Assembly (NCBI GenBank): GCA_958296025.1
Contig: OY282430.1
Span: 2,356,001 to 2,420,000, forward strand
Direction of reading: 5' to 3'
DNA: 64,000 bases
Source: an uncultured Pseudomonadales bacterium
GTDB taxonomy: Bacteria; Pseudomonadota; Gammaproteobacteria; Pseudomonadales; Azotimanducaceae
Below the pieces are notes generated by a model that was not told the DNA's origin, ran no database searches, and worked only from the letters and a program-made list of their open reading frames with translations. Position numbers and translations under genes: made by a program. Positions 53,395 through 63,103 of this stretch are shown here, in pieces. Each line of letters opens with the position of its first letter. Positions within the stretch are counted from its first letter, which is position 1.

Positions 53395-56300
53395 CTAGGC
53401 CAGCGCCACGCCATCCGCTTGCCGCACGGGGCGGCTGCGCCGGCGGGCGGCCTTGGCCGCCTTGCGCTGCGCCAAGACCCGCTTGTAGTCCCTGGGCATG
53501 ACCTTGACGAACGCCTTGAGGCTGCGCCGCCAATCGCTGAGCAGGCGCTCGGCCACCGCTGAGCCGGTGTGCCGAAGATGCGCTTCAATCATCCGGCGCA
53601 GTTCGGCGATGTCCTCGACGCTGACCATAGGCTCCAGCGCCACCATGTCTGGGTTGCACAGGTCCTCAAAGCCGCCGCCCGGGTTCCACACATAGGCGAC
53701 GCCGCCACTCATGCCGGCGGCGAAGTTGCGCCCGGTGCGGCCGAGGATGGCGACGCGCCCGCCGGTCATGTACTCGCAGCCGTGGTCGCCGACGCCTTCA
53801 ATGACGGCGGTGGCGCCGCTGTTGCGCACGCCGAAGCGCTCCGCCGCGACGCCGCGCAAGTAGCACTCGCCGCTGGTGGCGCCGTACAGGGCCACGTTGC
53901 CGATGAGGATGTTGTCCTCCGCCTGGAAGCGGGACGCCTTGGGCGGATAGATGATGAGCCGCCCGCCGGAAAGGCCCTTGCCCACATAGTCATTGGCGTC
54001 CCCTTCGACTTCCAAGGTCACGCCCTTCGTCAGCCAACAGCCGAAGCTCTGCCCGGCGCTGCCGTTGAATTTGAAGTGGACGGCGCCGTCCGCCAGCCCG
54101 TTCGGTCCAACCGCTTCGGTGATGCGGTGGGAGAGCATGGCCCCCACCACCCGGTTGGTGTTGACGATGGGCAGTTCGTGGCGGACGGGTTCGCCCCGCT
54201 CGATGGCCGGAGCCGCCAGCTCGATGAGTCGATTGTCCAAGGCGCCGGCCAAGCCGTGGTCCTGGCTGTGCATGGCGTAGGCGCCAAGAAACTCCGGCGG
54301 TTCCTCCGCCGGCGTCAGCACGGCGCTGAGATCGATGCCCTTCGCCTTCCAGTGGCCTACCGCGGCATGCACATCCAGCGCATCCACCCGGCCGACCATT
54401 TCGGTGACTGTGCGGAAGCCCAGCTGCGCCATGATCTGACGCAGTTCTTTGGCCACCATGAAAAAGTAGTTGATGACGTGCTCCGGCTGGCCCTTGAACT
54501 TGCGCCGCAGCGCCGGGTCCTGGGTGGCGATGCCCACCGGGCAGGTGTTCAGGTGGCACTTGCGCATCATGATGCAGCCGAGCGTGACGAGCGGCGCGGT
54601 GGCGAAGCCGAACTCCTCCGCGCCGAGCAGGCAGGCGATGGCGACGTCCCGCCCGGTCTTGAGTTGGCCGTCCGTCTGCAGCACCACCCGGGAGCGCAGG
54701 TTGTTGACCACCAAGGTTTGGTGGGTTTCGGCGATGCCCAGCTCCCAAGGCAGCCCGGCGTGCTTGATGGAGGTCAGCGGCGAGGCGCCGGTGCCGCCGG
54801 AGTCACCGGCGATGACCAGATGATCGGCGCGGGCCTTGACCACCCCGGCCGCCACCGCGCCCACCCCCACTTCGGCGCCCAGCTTGACGCTGATGCGGGC
54901 GTTGGGGTTGCCGTTCTTCAAGTCGTGAATGAGCTGGGCGATGTCCTCGATGGAGTAGATGTCGTGGTGCGGCGGCGGGCTGATGAGGCCCACCCCGGGC
55001 GTGGAGTGGCGGATGCCGGCGATCACTTCATCCACCTTGTGGCCGGGCAGTTCGCCGCCCTCCCCCGGCTTGGCCCCCTGCACGATCTTGATTTGCAGTT
55101 CGTCGGCGTTGGCGAGGTAATGGATGGTAACGCCGAAGCGCCCGCTGGCCACCTGCTTGATGGCGCTGCGCTTGGAGTCCCCATTAGGCATGAGTGCATA
55201 GCGGCGCGGGTCTTCGCCGCCCTCGCCGGTATTGGACTTGCCGCCGATGCGGTTCATGGCGATGGCCAGGGCCTCGTGGGACTCGGCGCTGATGGAGCCG
55301 AAGCTCATGGCGCCGGTGGCGAAGCGCCGCACAATCGCGCTTTCCGGCTCCACCTCATCCAAGCTCAGCGGTTCGGGGGCAGGCTTGAACTGCAGCAGGC
55401 CGCGCAGGGCGGAGCGGGCCGAACTCTGCGCATTGACGTGCTCCGCAAAGCGCCAGTAGGCCGCCTCGTCATTGCCGCGGGCGGCCACCTGCAGATCGGC
55501 GATGGCCTTGGGGTCCCACATGTGCGCATCGCCGTGCCGCCGCCAGTGGAAGTCCCCAGGGTTGGGCAGCACGGCCACCTTGCCGCCTCGGTCCGGGTAA
55601 CCCAAGCGATGGCGGCGCTGCATTTCCTCCGCCAGCACCTTGAAGCCCACCCCCTGCACCCGGCTGGCGGTGCCGCGGAAGGCGCGTTCGACCACCTCCT
55701 CCGCCAAACCCACCGCCTCAAAGATCTGGGCGCCCTTGTAGGATTGCAGGGTGGAGATGCCCATCTTGGCCATCACCTTGAGCATGCCCTTCGCCACGCC
55801 CTTGCGGTAGGCGGCCACAAGGTCTTGGTCGCTCTTGATGTGCGGCGCATCGGCCAAGACGCCCTCGGCCTTGGCGTCCCACAGGGCCTCAAAGGCGAGG
55901 TAGGGACAGATGGCGTCCGCCCCGTAGCCGACCAACAGGCAGTGGTGATGCACTTCCCTGGCTTCCCCCGTCTCGACGATGACGCCGATGCGGGTGCGTT
56001 CATGCTGCTCCACCAGATGATGATGGACGGCGCCCATGGCCAGCAGGGCGCTGATGGGCACCGCTTCGGCGCTGGTGGCCCGGTCCGAAAGCACGATGAG
56101 GCTGTAGCCGGCAGCCACCGCCGCGCTGGCTTCCCGGCAGATGCGATCCAAGGCCTTGCGCAGCCCATCCTCCCCGGCGCCGGCCGGGAAGCAAATGTCG
56201 ATGAGGGTGCTGCGCCAGCCGCGGTGGTCCAACCGTTTGACGGCCGCCATTTCCGCATTCGACAGTATGGGATGGGGAATGCGCAGCCGGTGGGCGTGCG

Positions 56301-58014
56301 CTTCGGTGGTCTCCAGCAGGTTGCGCTCCGGCCCGCAGTAGCACTCCAAGGCCATGATGACCTCCTCACGAATGGAGTCTATGGCCGGGTTGGTCACCTG
56401 GGCGAAGCGCTGCTTGAAGTAGTCGTAGAGCATGCGCGGCTTGTCCGACATCACTGCCAAGGCGGCGTCGTTGCCCATGGAGCCCAAGGGGTCGCGCAGC
56501 TCCTTGACCAAGGGCAGCAGCATGATCTGCATGGTCTCCTCGGTGTAGCCGAAGGCGTTCATGCGGGCCGTCAGGTTGGCCTTGTCGGAGGCGGGCGCTG
56601 GGGCCGGTGGCAGCTCCGCGAGGTCGATGCGCTGCTTGCTCAGCCAGTCCTGGTAGGGCCGGGCGTTGGCCCATTCGGTCTTGATCTCCGCGTCCGGGAT
56701 CATGCGGCCCTGCTCGAAGTCGATCAGAAAGATGCGCCCCGGCTGCAGGCGGCCCTTCTCCACCACCCGCTCCGGCGGCACCGGCACCACGCCGGTTTCC
56801 GAGGCCATGACGCACTTGCCGTCTTCGGTGATGAGGTAGCGGCTGGGGCGCAGGCCATTACGGTCCAGCACCGCGCCGATGTAGGTGCCGTCCGTGAAGG
56901 CGATGGAGGCGGGGCCGTCCCAAGGCTCCATCAGGCAGGAGTGGTATTCGTAGAAGGCCCGCTTGGCCGGATCCATGCCGCCGTGCTGCTGCCAAGCCTC
57001 CGGGATCATCATCAGCACCGCTTCCTGCAGCTTGCGGCCGGTCATCAGCAGGAATTCGAGCACGTTGTCGAAGGTGCCGGAATCGGAGCAGTCCGGCTCC
57101 ACGATGGGGAACAGCTTCGCTAAGTCCTCCCCGAAGAGATCCGAACGCATCACGCCTTCCCGGGAGTTCATGGCGTTTTGGTTGCCGAGCAGAGTGTTGA
57201 TCTCGCCGTTGTGGCTCATGAAGCGGTTTGGCTGGGCGCGGTCCCAAGAGGGGAACGTGTTGGTGCTGAAGCGGGAATGCACCATCGCCAAGTGGGACTC
57301 GAAGTCCGGCGCGGCCAAGTCCCCAAAAAAAGGCCCTAGCTGCACCGGCGTCAGCATGCCCTTATAGACGATGACCTTGGAGGACAGCGAGCAGACGTAG
57401 AACAGCTGGCGCTGAACGAGGCTTGAGTCCCCGCGCAGCCGATGGGTGGCGTGCTTGCGAATGAGGTACAGCTTGCGCTCAAAGGCGTCCCCAGACGCGC
57501 CGGCCGCACCGATGAAGAGCTGCTCGATGTGCGGCATGGCGGCGCGGGCGGCCTTGCCGATGTCCGCCGTGCCCGGATGCACCGGCAGTGGCCGCCAACC
57601 CAGGCAGGCTTGCCCGGCGGCGGCGACCTCCTCGGCCAGCACCGCCTTGCAGCGCTCCCGCTCCGCTGGGTCCGTAGGCAGGAAGACGATGCCGACGCCG
57701 TAGCTCCCCAGCTGCAGCGCCTCCACTGCGAGGCTCTCCGCCGCCACCCGCGCCATGAAGCGATGCGGCAGGCCGAGCAGGATGCCGGCGCCGTCCCCCG
57801 TGTTCTTTTCGTAGCCCAGCCCGCCGCGGTGCTCCATGCAGCAATTCATGGACAGGGCGGATTCGATGATCTCCCGGCTGGGGCGGCCCTTGATGTCGCA
57901 AATGAAGCCGACGCCGCAACTGTCCTTCTCGAACGCCGGATCATAGAGGCCGCGCTTCGGCGGCAACCCGCCAACCGTGGATTCAAACTTCTTGCCGACG
58001 CTGCCCACAGCCAT
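53395..58014 (-). CDS. gltB: Glutamate synthase large subunit
   Basis: 1,539 residues. It transfers glutamine amide nitrogen to 2-oxoglutarate. A 32-residue propeptide precedes the N-terminal nucleophile Cys33 (KDSCGVGFICDI), with the class II amidotransferase domain to about residue 430. The central domain follows, then the FMN/3Fe-4S domain with GEGGEDPRRY, PHHDIYSIEDIAQLIHDLK, DSGGTGASPLTS and the cluster cysteines in GCIMMRKCHLNTCPVG. The C-terminal beta-helix shows the repeated GxxGGxxxI pattern (GLSGGRLIIYP, GATSGECYLRGVAAERFGVRNSGA). It starts 17 bp after the retropepsin-like gene, and gltD follows, as expected. Confidence 0.96.
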   Translation of the reverse strand: MAVGSVGKKFESTVGGLPPKRGLYDPAFEKDSCGVGFICDIKGRPSREIIESALSMNCCMEHRGGLGYEKNTGDGAGILLGLPHRFMARVAAESLAVEALQLGSYGVGIVFLPTDPAERERCKAVLAEEVAAAGQACLGWRPLPVHPGTADIGKAARAAMPHIEQLFIGAAGASGDAFERKLYLIRKHATHRLRGDSSLVQRQLFYVCSLSSKVIVYKGMLTPVQLGPFFGDLAAPDFESHLAMVHSRFSTNTFPSWDRAQPNRFMSHNGEINTLLGNQNAMNSREGVMRSDLFGEDLAKLFPIVEPDCSDSGTFDNVLEFLLMTGRKLQEAVLMMIPEAWQQHGGMDPAKRAFYEYHSCLMEPWDGPASIAFTDGTYIGAVLDRNGLRPSRYLITEDGKCVMASETGVVPVPPERVVEKGRLQPGRIFLIDFEQGRMIPDAEIKTEWANARPYQDWLSKQRIDLAELPPAPAPASDKANLTARMNAFGYTEETMQIMLLPLVKELRDPLGSMGNDAALAVMSDKPRMLYDYFKQRFAQVTNPAIDSIREEVIMALECYCGPERNLLETTEAHAHRLRIPHPILSNAEMAAVKRLDHRGWRSTLIDICFPAGAGEDGLRKALDRICREASAAVAAGYSLIVLSDRATSAEAVPISALLAMGAVHHHLVEQHERTRIGVIVETGEAREVHHHCLLVGYGADAICPYLAFEALWDAKAEGVLADAPHIKSDQDLVAAYRKGVAKGMLKVMAKMGISTLQSYKGAQIFEAVGLAEEVVERAFRGTASRVQGVGFKVLAEEMQRRHRLGYPDRGGKVAVLPNPGDFHWRRHGDAHMWDPKAIADLQVAARGNDEAAYWRFAEHVNAQSSARSALRGLLQFKPAPEPLSLDEVEPESAIVRRFATGAMSFGSISAESHEALAIAMNRIGGKSNTGEGGEDPRRYALMPNGDSKRSAIKQVASGRFGVTIHYLANADELQIKIVQGAKPGEGGELPGHKVDEVIAGIRHSTPGVGLISPPPHHDIYSIEDIAQLIHDLKNGNPNARISVKLGAEVGVGAVAAGVVKARADHLVIAGDSGGTGASPLTSIKHAGLPWELGIAETHQTLVVNNLRSRVVLQTDGQLKTGRDVAIACLLGAEEFGFATAPLVTLGCIMMRKCHLNTCPVGIATQDPALRRKFKGQPEHVINYFFMVAKELRQIMAQLGFRTVTEMVGRVDALDVHAAVGHWKAKGIDLSAVLTPAEEPPEFLGAYAMHSQDHGLAGALDNRLIELAAPAIERGEPVRHELPIVNTNRVVGAMLSHRITEAVGPNGLADGAVHFKFNGSAGQSFGCWLTKGVTLEVEGDANDYVGKGLSGGRLIIYPPKASRFQAEDNILIGNVALYGATSGECYLRGVAAERFGVRNSGATAVIEGVGDHGCEYMTGGRVAILGRTGRNFAAGMSGGVAYVWNPGGGFEDLCNPDMVALEPMVSVEDIAELRRMIEAHLRHTGSAVAERLLSDWRRSLKAFVKVMPRDYKRVLAQRKAAKAARRRSRPVRQADGVALA

Positions 58015-58031
58015 GAACGACCCCAGCGCCT

Positions 58032-58415
58032 TCAGCGCGTGCAGGCCGACACGTGCTTCAACCGCAACGCCGGCAGCTTTTTCAAGCGTTGGTTGAGCGG
58101 GTCCACTTCGATGCCGGCCGATTCCAAGGCCGTGACCCCGAGCAGGGGTTCGACGTCTTCGTCGCCGATGATGATGCGGCCGGCCGTCAGGTCGCCCATG
58201 AACTCGATGCGGGCAATGGCGAAGTCCATCCTAATTTTGCGGCCGTCCGCCGTTTCGTAAACGCGCTGACCCTCCGGCTTAAGGCCGATGGCCTCAATGC
58301 AGGAGCGGGGCACGAGGCAATCCGTCGCGCCGGTATCGACCAAAAACAGGCCATCCCAGCTTCTCGACGGTTCAGCGGGGTTGCGAATGGTGACGGTGAC
58401 ATGCGTGGCGCCCAT
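58032..58415 (-). CDS. Clan AA retropepsin-like aspartic protease
   Basis: 127 residues. The active-site motif is FLVDTGATDCLVP (DTGA, about residues 24-36), followed by YETADGRKIRMDFAIARIEFMG and the flap/second-half signature IIIGDEDVEPLLGVTALESAGIEVDPLNQRL. Such single-domain proteins dimerise to form one active site. The natural substrate is unknown. It is the first gene of a leftward unit with gltB (17-bp gap) and gltD; a link to glutamate synthase, for example propeptide removal, is conceivable but unproven. Confidence 0.8.
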   Translation of the reverse strand: MGATHVTVTIRNPAEPSRSWDGLFLVDTGATDCLVPRSCIEAIGLKPEGQRVYETADGRKIRMDFAIARIEFMGDLTAGRIIIGDEDVEPLLGVTALESAGIEVDPLNQRLKKLPALRLKHVSACTR

Positions 58416-58603
58416 AACGTTGCCTATCCTCCCAACTGCTTGGCGACAACCGGCGCGGACCGGCGCTGGTTGGAAGCGAAGCCTATCATGACCCGCTCGA
58501 AGCGGACAACAACGGCGCCGGACCTAGGGCGCTGACCGGGGGCGAGGTCCCTAGGCACCGCGGTGTCCAAACTGCCGCGGGAAGCAGGCAAGCGCCGCCT
58601 CCA

Positions 58604-59464
58604 TCAGCGGGCCACACGATACCAATAGGGATATTGCTCCTGAAACCCCAGCTTGGCGTAAAGCCCCCTGGCCGCCTCATTGCCCGCCGCCACCTGCAGG
58701 TAGGCGGTGCTGGCGCCCTGCATCCGGCCCCAGTGCATGAGGCTGCGCACCAATGCCTCCCCCAATCCCCGCTGCCGATGCCGTGGATGGGTCACGATGT
58801 CAAACAGGCCAAGAAGGCCGGACTCCCATACGCCGAGGCCGCAGGCCAAGGTGCGTTCGCCATCCCGCAGGGCGGCGTAGGCGCAGTCGGTGCGGACGGC
58901 GTTGAGGACGGCGCCGTGCAGACGGGTGAACTTCTTTGACGCCCCAGTGAGGGCGGCATGACATTGCAGCCACTCCCCTTGGGTGAGCATGAAGCAATGC
59001 GCTGACGGCGCCCGCACCGGAACCGTATCCGGCCGCGGCATCGCTCGCCTCCCCTCCTTCCGGTTCTGCGGCCCAGCAGGGCTTGGCTGGCTTGGGGGCG
59101 GCAACCCCGGGTTGACGCCAAGCGGATTGCTCGCCGACTGCGGCAAGCCGGCCGTCAATACCAGGCTGGGACCGACCTGACGATAGCCCCGGGCCTGCAG
59201 ATAGTCGTCGAGCGCGCCTTGCTCCTCCGTCAGGCGCAGCCGGAAGATGCTCCGCAACCGCTCCCGGGCGTACAGGTTCTCGCAATGGCGGACCTTGCCC
59301 TCATCCCCTTGGCTGCTCGGATAAAGAGGCGTTACGCAGTTCGCCCGCTTAGTGAATCCCTTGGCGAAACGCAGCAACCAACCATCCAGGAGCACCTGAT
59401 GCAGGGCCGGCCAAGCGTTCGCCGCGGCTTCCTCAAGGCGGCGATGCGGAATATCGGCGGTCAT
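58604..59464 (-). CDS. GNAT family N-acetyltransferase
   Basis: 286 residues from ATG 59464 (AGAAGG upstream). The N-terminal half (LLDGWLLRFAKGFTKRANCVTPLY, ENLYARERLRSIFRLR) and the C-terminal half (LGLFDIVTHPRHRQRGLGEALVRSLMHWG, VAAGNEAARGLYAKLGFQEQYPYWYR) are both typical GNAT parts, the latter with the acetyl-CoA loop RxxGLG. Between them lies a Pro-rich insert of about 40 residues (PPPSQPSPAGPQ and beyond) with no relatives in the fold. The substrate is unknown. Divergent from the Nudix hydrolase gene. Confidence 0.85.
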   Translation of the reverse strand: MTADIPHRRLEEAAANAWPALHQVLLDGWLLRFAKGFTKRANCVTPLYPSSQGDEGKVRHCENLYARERLRSIFRLRLTEEQGALDDYLQARGYRQVGPSLVLTAGLPQSASNPLGVNPGLPPPSQPSPAGPQNRKEGRRAMPRPDTVPVRAPSAHCFMLTQGEWLQCHAALTGASKKFTRLHGAVLNAVRTDCAYAALRDGERTLACGLGVWESGLLGLFDIVTHPRHRQRGLGEALVRSLMHWGRMQGASTAYLQVAAGNEAARGLYAKLGFQEQYPYWYRVAR

Positions 59465-59630
59465 AAGCCTTCTGCAAAAGCCACCCAACAACCCTAACCC
59501 TTCTACCATAGCAGCCCTTTTCTGCGCCAAAAACGGGGCTGTCTGCTAAGATGCCGCTCGCGCTTAGCCTAAGGTCTCCGCCTTGGCGGCACACAACCCG
59601 CGCCAGCGGCGCTCCGAAACCAATCATTGC

Positions 59631-60068
59631 ATGCTCCAATTCCGCGAGTCCGTGCGCCCTGCCTATCCTGTGATTGCCCACACCATGCTCGTGCGCAACG
59701 GCGAGATCTTTCTGCTGCGCCGCTCCGCCACCGGCTTCATGGACGGCTACTTTTGCCTGCCGGGGGGCCACCAACAACCGGGCGAAAGCGTCAGCGCCGC
59801 CGCCCGACGCGAATGCCGGGAGGAAGCCGGCGTTGACCCTCTGGACCTGAAGCCCCGCTTCGTGCTGCCCTACACCTCCGGCCGCCACCAAGGCTTGAAC
59901 TTCGTCTTTGAGGCGCACAGCTTCAGCGGCGAGCCCGGCATAGCGGAAACGCAGCTTTTCGACGCCTGCCAATGGGCGCCGGCCATCGCGCTGCCAAGCC
60001 CCACAGCCCCTTGGCTCGCAAAAGCCCTGCAAATGCAGGAAGGGCGGTGGTACCGCGAGTTTCCATAA
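59631..60068 (+). CDS. Nudix hydrolase
   Basis: 145 residues. The Nudix box is complete (GHQQPGESVSAAARREC then REEAGV, GX5EX7REUXEEXGU), preceded by RRSATGFMDGYFCLPGG. It hydrolyses a nucleoside diphosphate linked to X; the form resembles the ADP-sugar/8-oxo-dGTP group but substrate is not assignable. The ATG at 59631 fits the family start (SVRPAYPVIAHTMLV), although no ribosome site precedes it. A TTG at 59583 with AAGG upstream would add 16 residues. A -10-like TAAGAT lies at 59548. Confidence 0.88.
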   Translation: MLQFRESVRPAYPVIAHTMLVRNGEIFLLRRSATGFMDGYFCLPGGHQQPGESVSAAARRECREEAGVDPLDLKPRFVLPYTSGRHQGLNFVFEAHSFSGEPGIAETQLFDACQWAPAIALPSPTAPWLAKALQMQEGRWYREFP

Positions 60069-60239
60069 CCTGCACTTCAAGCCGGCTACCGCCGACGTTC
60101 CTGCTTTTGGCGCTGGCGACGCCGTTCCTATTCGGCAACGAGTTGAATATCCAAACGTCCCCCTGATGTTTGAGGACATGCTCGCTGTCAGCAGCGCACC
60201 GCCCTAGGTTGCCTGAGTGGTCCCAAGCCCCGGTTCCGC

Positions 60240-60245
60240 TATAAA
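60240..60245 (+). promoter_or_regulatory. -10 hexamer candidate of mdh
   Basis: TATAAA 33 bp before the mdh start in otherwise GC-rich DNA. No convincing -35 at standard spacing. Confidence 0.35.
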
Positions 60246-60277
60246 ATGAGCGCCTGAACACCCATTGGGGAAACGCC

Positions 60278-61252
60278 ATGCAAGATCCTGTTCGCGTCAC
60301 GGTCACCGGCGCCGCCGGGCAGATTGGCTATGCGCTGTTGTTCCGCATCGCCGCCGGGGAAATGCTGGGCAAGGACCAGCCCGTCCTCCTCAACATGCTG
60401 GAGATCACTCCTGCCCTAGGCGCCTTGGACGGCGTGGCGATGGAGCTGGAGGACTGCGCCTTTCCGCTGCTGCGCGGCATGGTTTGCACCGATGCTCCCA
60501 CAGTGGCCTTTCAGGACGCGGACTACGCCCTGCTGGTGGGGTCGCGCCCACGCACCAAGGGCATGGAGCGCAAGGACCTGTTGGAGGCGAACGCCGCCAT
60601 CTTCTCCGTGCAGGGCAAGGCGCTCAATGAGGGTGCCAGCCGGGACGTCAGGGTGCTGGTGGTCGGCAATCCAGCCAACACCAACTGCCTCATCGCACAG
60701 CGCAACGCGCCGGACCTGAACCCCCGCCACTTCACCGCCATGACCCGCCTGGACCACAATCGAGCCATGGCCGCCTTGGCCGAGAAGACCGGTGCCCACT
60801 CCAGCGAGATCGACGGTCTTTGCATCTGGGGCAACCACTCATCCACCCAATATCCGGACCTGCACCGCACGACCGTCGCCGGCGCCAGCGTCATGAACCT
60901 GATCGACACGGCTTGGTACGAAGGCGAATTCATTCCCGCCGTGCAGCAGCGCGGCGCCGCCATCATCGAGGCGCGGGGCGCCTCCAGCGCCGCCTCCGCC
61001 GCCAATGCCGCCATTGAGCACATGCGCGATTGGGCCCTGGGTTCGCCGTCGGTGCTGAGCATGGGCGTTTGCTCCGACGGCAGTTACGACGTCGCCGAAG
61101 GCTTGATCTACTCCTTTCCCGTGCGCTGCCGCGGCGGCGACTGGCAAATACTCGAAGGCATCTCCGTCAACGCATTCAGCCGCGCCAGAATGCGGGCGAC
61201 GGAGGCTGAATTGGTGGAGGAGCGCAATGCGGTCGCCCACTTGCTGCCGTAG
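60278..61252 (+). CDS. mdh: Malate dehydrogenase
   Basis: 324 residues, the dimeric beta/gammaproteobacterial type resembling mitochondrial-cytosolic MDH. NAD-binding [14 protein letters not shown], substrate loop [25 protein letters not shown], and the catalytic pair in MTRLDHNRA and [10 protein letters not shown] are all present. It oxidises malate to oxaloacetate, the step after succinyl-CoA from the methylmalonyl pathway has passed through fumarate. RBS GGGGAA 6 bp before the ATG. Single gene. Confidence 0.95.
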   Translation: MQDPVRVTVTGAAGQIGYALLFRIAAGEMLGKDQPVLLNMLEITPALGALDGVAMELEDCAFPLLRGMVCTDAPTVAFQDADYALLVGSRPRTKGMERKDLLEANAAIFSVQGKALNEGASRDVRVLVVGNPANTNCLIAQRNAPDLNPRHFTAMTRLDHNRAMAALAEKTGAHSSEIDGLCIWGNHSSTQYPDLHRTTVAGASVMNLIDTAWYEGEFIPAVQQRGAAIIEARGASSAASAANAAIEHMRDWALGSPSVLSMGVCSDGSYDVAEGLIYSFPVRCRGGDWQILEGISVNAFSRARMRATEAELVEERNAVAHLLP

Positions 61253-61392
61253 GACAGGCTCAACAAGGGGCCGCGCCGGGCTTTGCGCTGCTGGAAAGTG
61301 GCGAATCCGTGTTGGCCCGTTGAGGGCCAGCGCATGGCCGGCGAAAAGCGGTTTGGCCACTTGCCAAGCGGCATCGTCAAAGATGCGGCCCG

Positions 61393-61971
61393 ATGGGCCA
61401 TTGGGCTAGGTTCCCCGGCCAATTGGCGGTGCTGGCGGTTGCCACGGCATCGGCTTGGGCGCAGCCGACGGCGGGTTCCGGCGCGGCGCCGACGGCCCGC
61501 ATTGCGGTTTTTGGTCGCTGGGCGGAGCCGCGCACCATCTTGGAGTTCCGCGAGGAACCGAACGGCGAACTGAGCGGGCGGGTGGTCGCCCTGATGGAGC
61601 CGGTCTATCTGCCGGAGGACGGCTTCGGCCCGGTCGGCGCCCCCCGTCGAGACGACAACAATCCAGACGAAGCCTTGCGCAACCGGCCCATGCTGGACCT
61701 CAACCTGCTGTCCAACTACCGCTTCGACGGCAAGCGCTGGCAGGGCAACATCTACGACCCGGAGGACGGCGGTACCTACGCCTCCAGGCTGTGGGTGGAC
61801 GCCAGCGGCGACCTGCACATGCGCGGCTATCTCGGCATCCCGTTGCTGGGGCGCACGGCGGTCTTCAAACCAGTGTCCCTGTGCGCCGACCACATCGTGG
61901 AAATGCTGCAAAAGGTCGGGCTGGACGATTGCACCGAAGGTGCGCGGGATCGTTTACCTCCCGGACATTGA
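61393..61971 (+). CDS. DUF2147 secreted protein
   Basis: 192 residues with a signal peptide (FPGQLAVLAVATASAWAQ). The DUF2147 pattern is visible: an early FGRWAEPRTILEF, then RWQGNIYDPEDGGTYASRLWVDASGDLHMRGYLGIPLLGRTAVF, with the conserved GNIYDPEDG and RGYLG. A periplasmic lipocalin-like fold is expected. No function is known. Confidence 0.85.
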   Translation: MGHWARFPGQLAVLAVATASAWAQPTAGSGAAPTARIAVFGRWAEPRTILEFREEPNGELSGRVVALMEPVYLPEDGFGPVGAPRRDDNNPDEALRNRPMLDLNLLSNYRFDGKRWQGNIYDPEDGGTYASRLWVDASGDLHMRGYLGIPLLGRTAVFKPVSLCADHIVEMLQKVGLDDCTEGARDRLPPGH

Positions 61972-62155
61972 CAGAAACCCCAAGGCCGTCATATCGTGTC
62001 GAGGAAGTGATGAGGCGACTCCTCGAACAGAAAAGAGGTTCGCCACCCGGCCTGAAAGAGCGTTGTTGGCCATCCGTTCCCGCACTGAAGGGGATCGCTG
62101 TTCACCACCCTCTTCGGCCACGCAACCTCAAGAATGCTGACATTCGGAGTGGACT

Positions 62156-63103
62156 ATGGCTTCTGAACAACAAAGGAGAATATGCTTGCAGAAGTCCCAA
62201 GTTTTTCAAGGAGACTGCCTAGACTTGATTCCACGGCTTCCGGATGCAAGCATCGACATCGTCGTAACCAGCCCTCCCTATTGGGGGCAACGCGATTCAT
62301 TGGGCGGCGGCACTGAGAAAGATCCGAGGAACTACATTAATTTCCTCAAGTCGGTTTTCGTGGCCCTTCTACCCAAACTAAAGCAGTATGGAATACTGTG
62401 GCTCAATTTGGGCGATAGCTACAATACGCCCGTAAATTGGACAGCAAAGGACTACAAATATAGTTCTTTGGGACCCGACCAAAGCGGCTTCAACCCCGAA
62501 AATTCGGCTTACACTAAACCCCGCTTCAAACGCAAGGCGTTTATTGACGATAATTTCGGCTGGCTGCAGTACGGCAATTTTCTAATGCTACCGCAACGGC
62601 TTTTGATTACCCTAGTTGAATCAGGATATCTGTATCGAGGCGAGGTCATTTGGTCAAAAAAAAATGCAATGCCTGAAGGGCGTTGCCGCCGTCCGCATCG
62701 CAAGCACGAACCCATCTTCCTCTTAGCAAAAAGCGAACAGCACTCGTTCCGAACCAATCCGCCCGTACCAAGCGTTTGGACATTTTCGAACGAAAGCATA
62801 AACGGGATCCAGCACCGTTCCCGCTTTCCAACCCAACTGCCGAAACTCTGCATTGACGCATACGGCCGGCTTGGCAGTGATGTGGTTGTATTGGATCCAT
62901 TCTCCGGTTCAGGCACCACGGGGTCGGCAGCGCTGCAATTCGGCTGCACCTATATCGGATTTGAGATTGATGCAAAACAGGCTACAGCGTCCGAGCACAG
63001 GCTGCAAAAGATCAAAAAGCAAATGGGTCTAAATTTTAGCGCCCTAGGCGTTGGGACCGAGCGTCAATCAGAAATTTCGCAAAACGGTCGTCTGGAGTTT
63101 TGA
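62156..63103 (+). CDS. Beta-class DNA methyltransferase (probably N4-cytosine)
   Basis: 315 residues. The catalytic motif comes first (VVTSPPYWGQRDS, motif IV) and the AdoMet motif last (VLDPFSGSGTTGSAAL, motif I), which is beta class; the TSPPYW form is typical of N4-cytosine methylation, although adenine methylation cannot be excluded. The CGGAG ribosome site is 7 bp before the ATG. The base composition (visibly AT-richer than the neighbours, with runs of A) marks recent transfer. Its 3' end overlaps the convergent BsaWI-like nuclease gene by 68 bp, so the two form a type II restriction-modification pair. Confidence 0.88.
   Translation: MASEQQRRICLQKSQVFQGDCLDLIPRLPDASIDIVVTSPPYWGQRDSLGGGTEKDPRNYINFLKSVFVALLPKLKQYGILWLNLGDSYNTPVNWTAKDYKYSSLGPDQSGFNPENSAYTKPRFKRKAFIDDNFGWLQYGNFLMLPQRLLITLVESGYLYRGEVIWSKKNAMPEGRCRRPHRKHEPIFLLAKSEQHSFRTNPPVPSVWTFSNESINGIQHRSRFPTQLPKLCIDAYGRLGSDVVVLDPFSGSGTTGSAALQFGCTYIGFEIDAKQATASEHRLQKIKKQMGLNFSALGVGTERQSEISQNGRLEF

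Noticed and set aside
53569-57123. 1,184-codon open frame antisense to gltB
   Set aside because: The gltB frame is unmistakable; the antisense frame shows low-complexity His/Gly/Ala composition and no family motifs.
61972-62155. Short frames between DUF2147 and the beta-class methyltransferase
   Set aside because: No homology, no ribosome site and no conserved motif; treated as intergenic.
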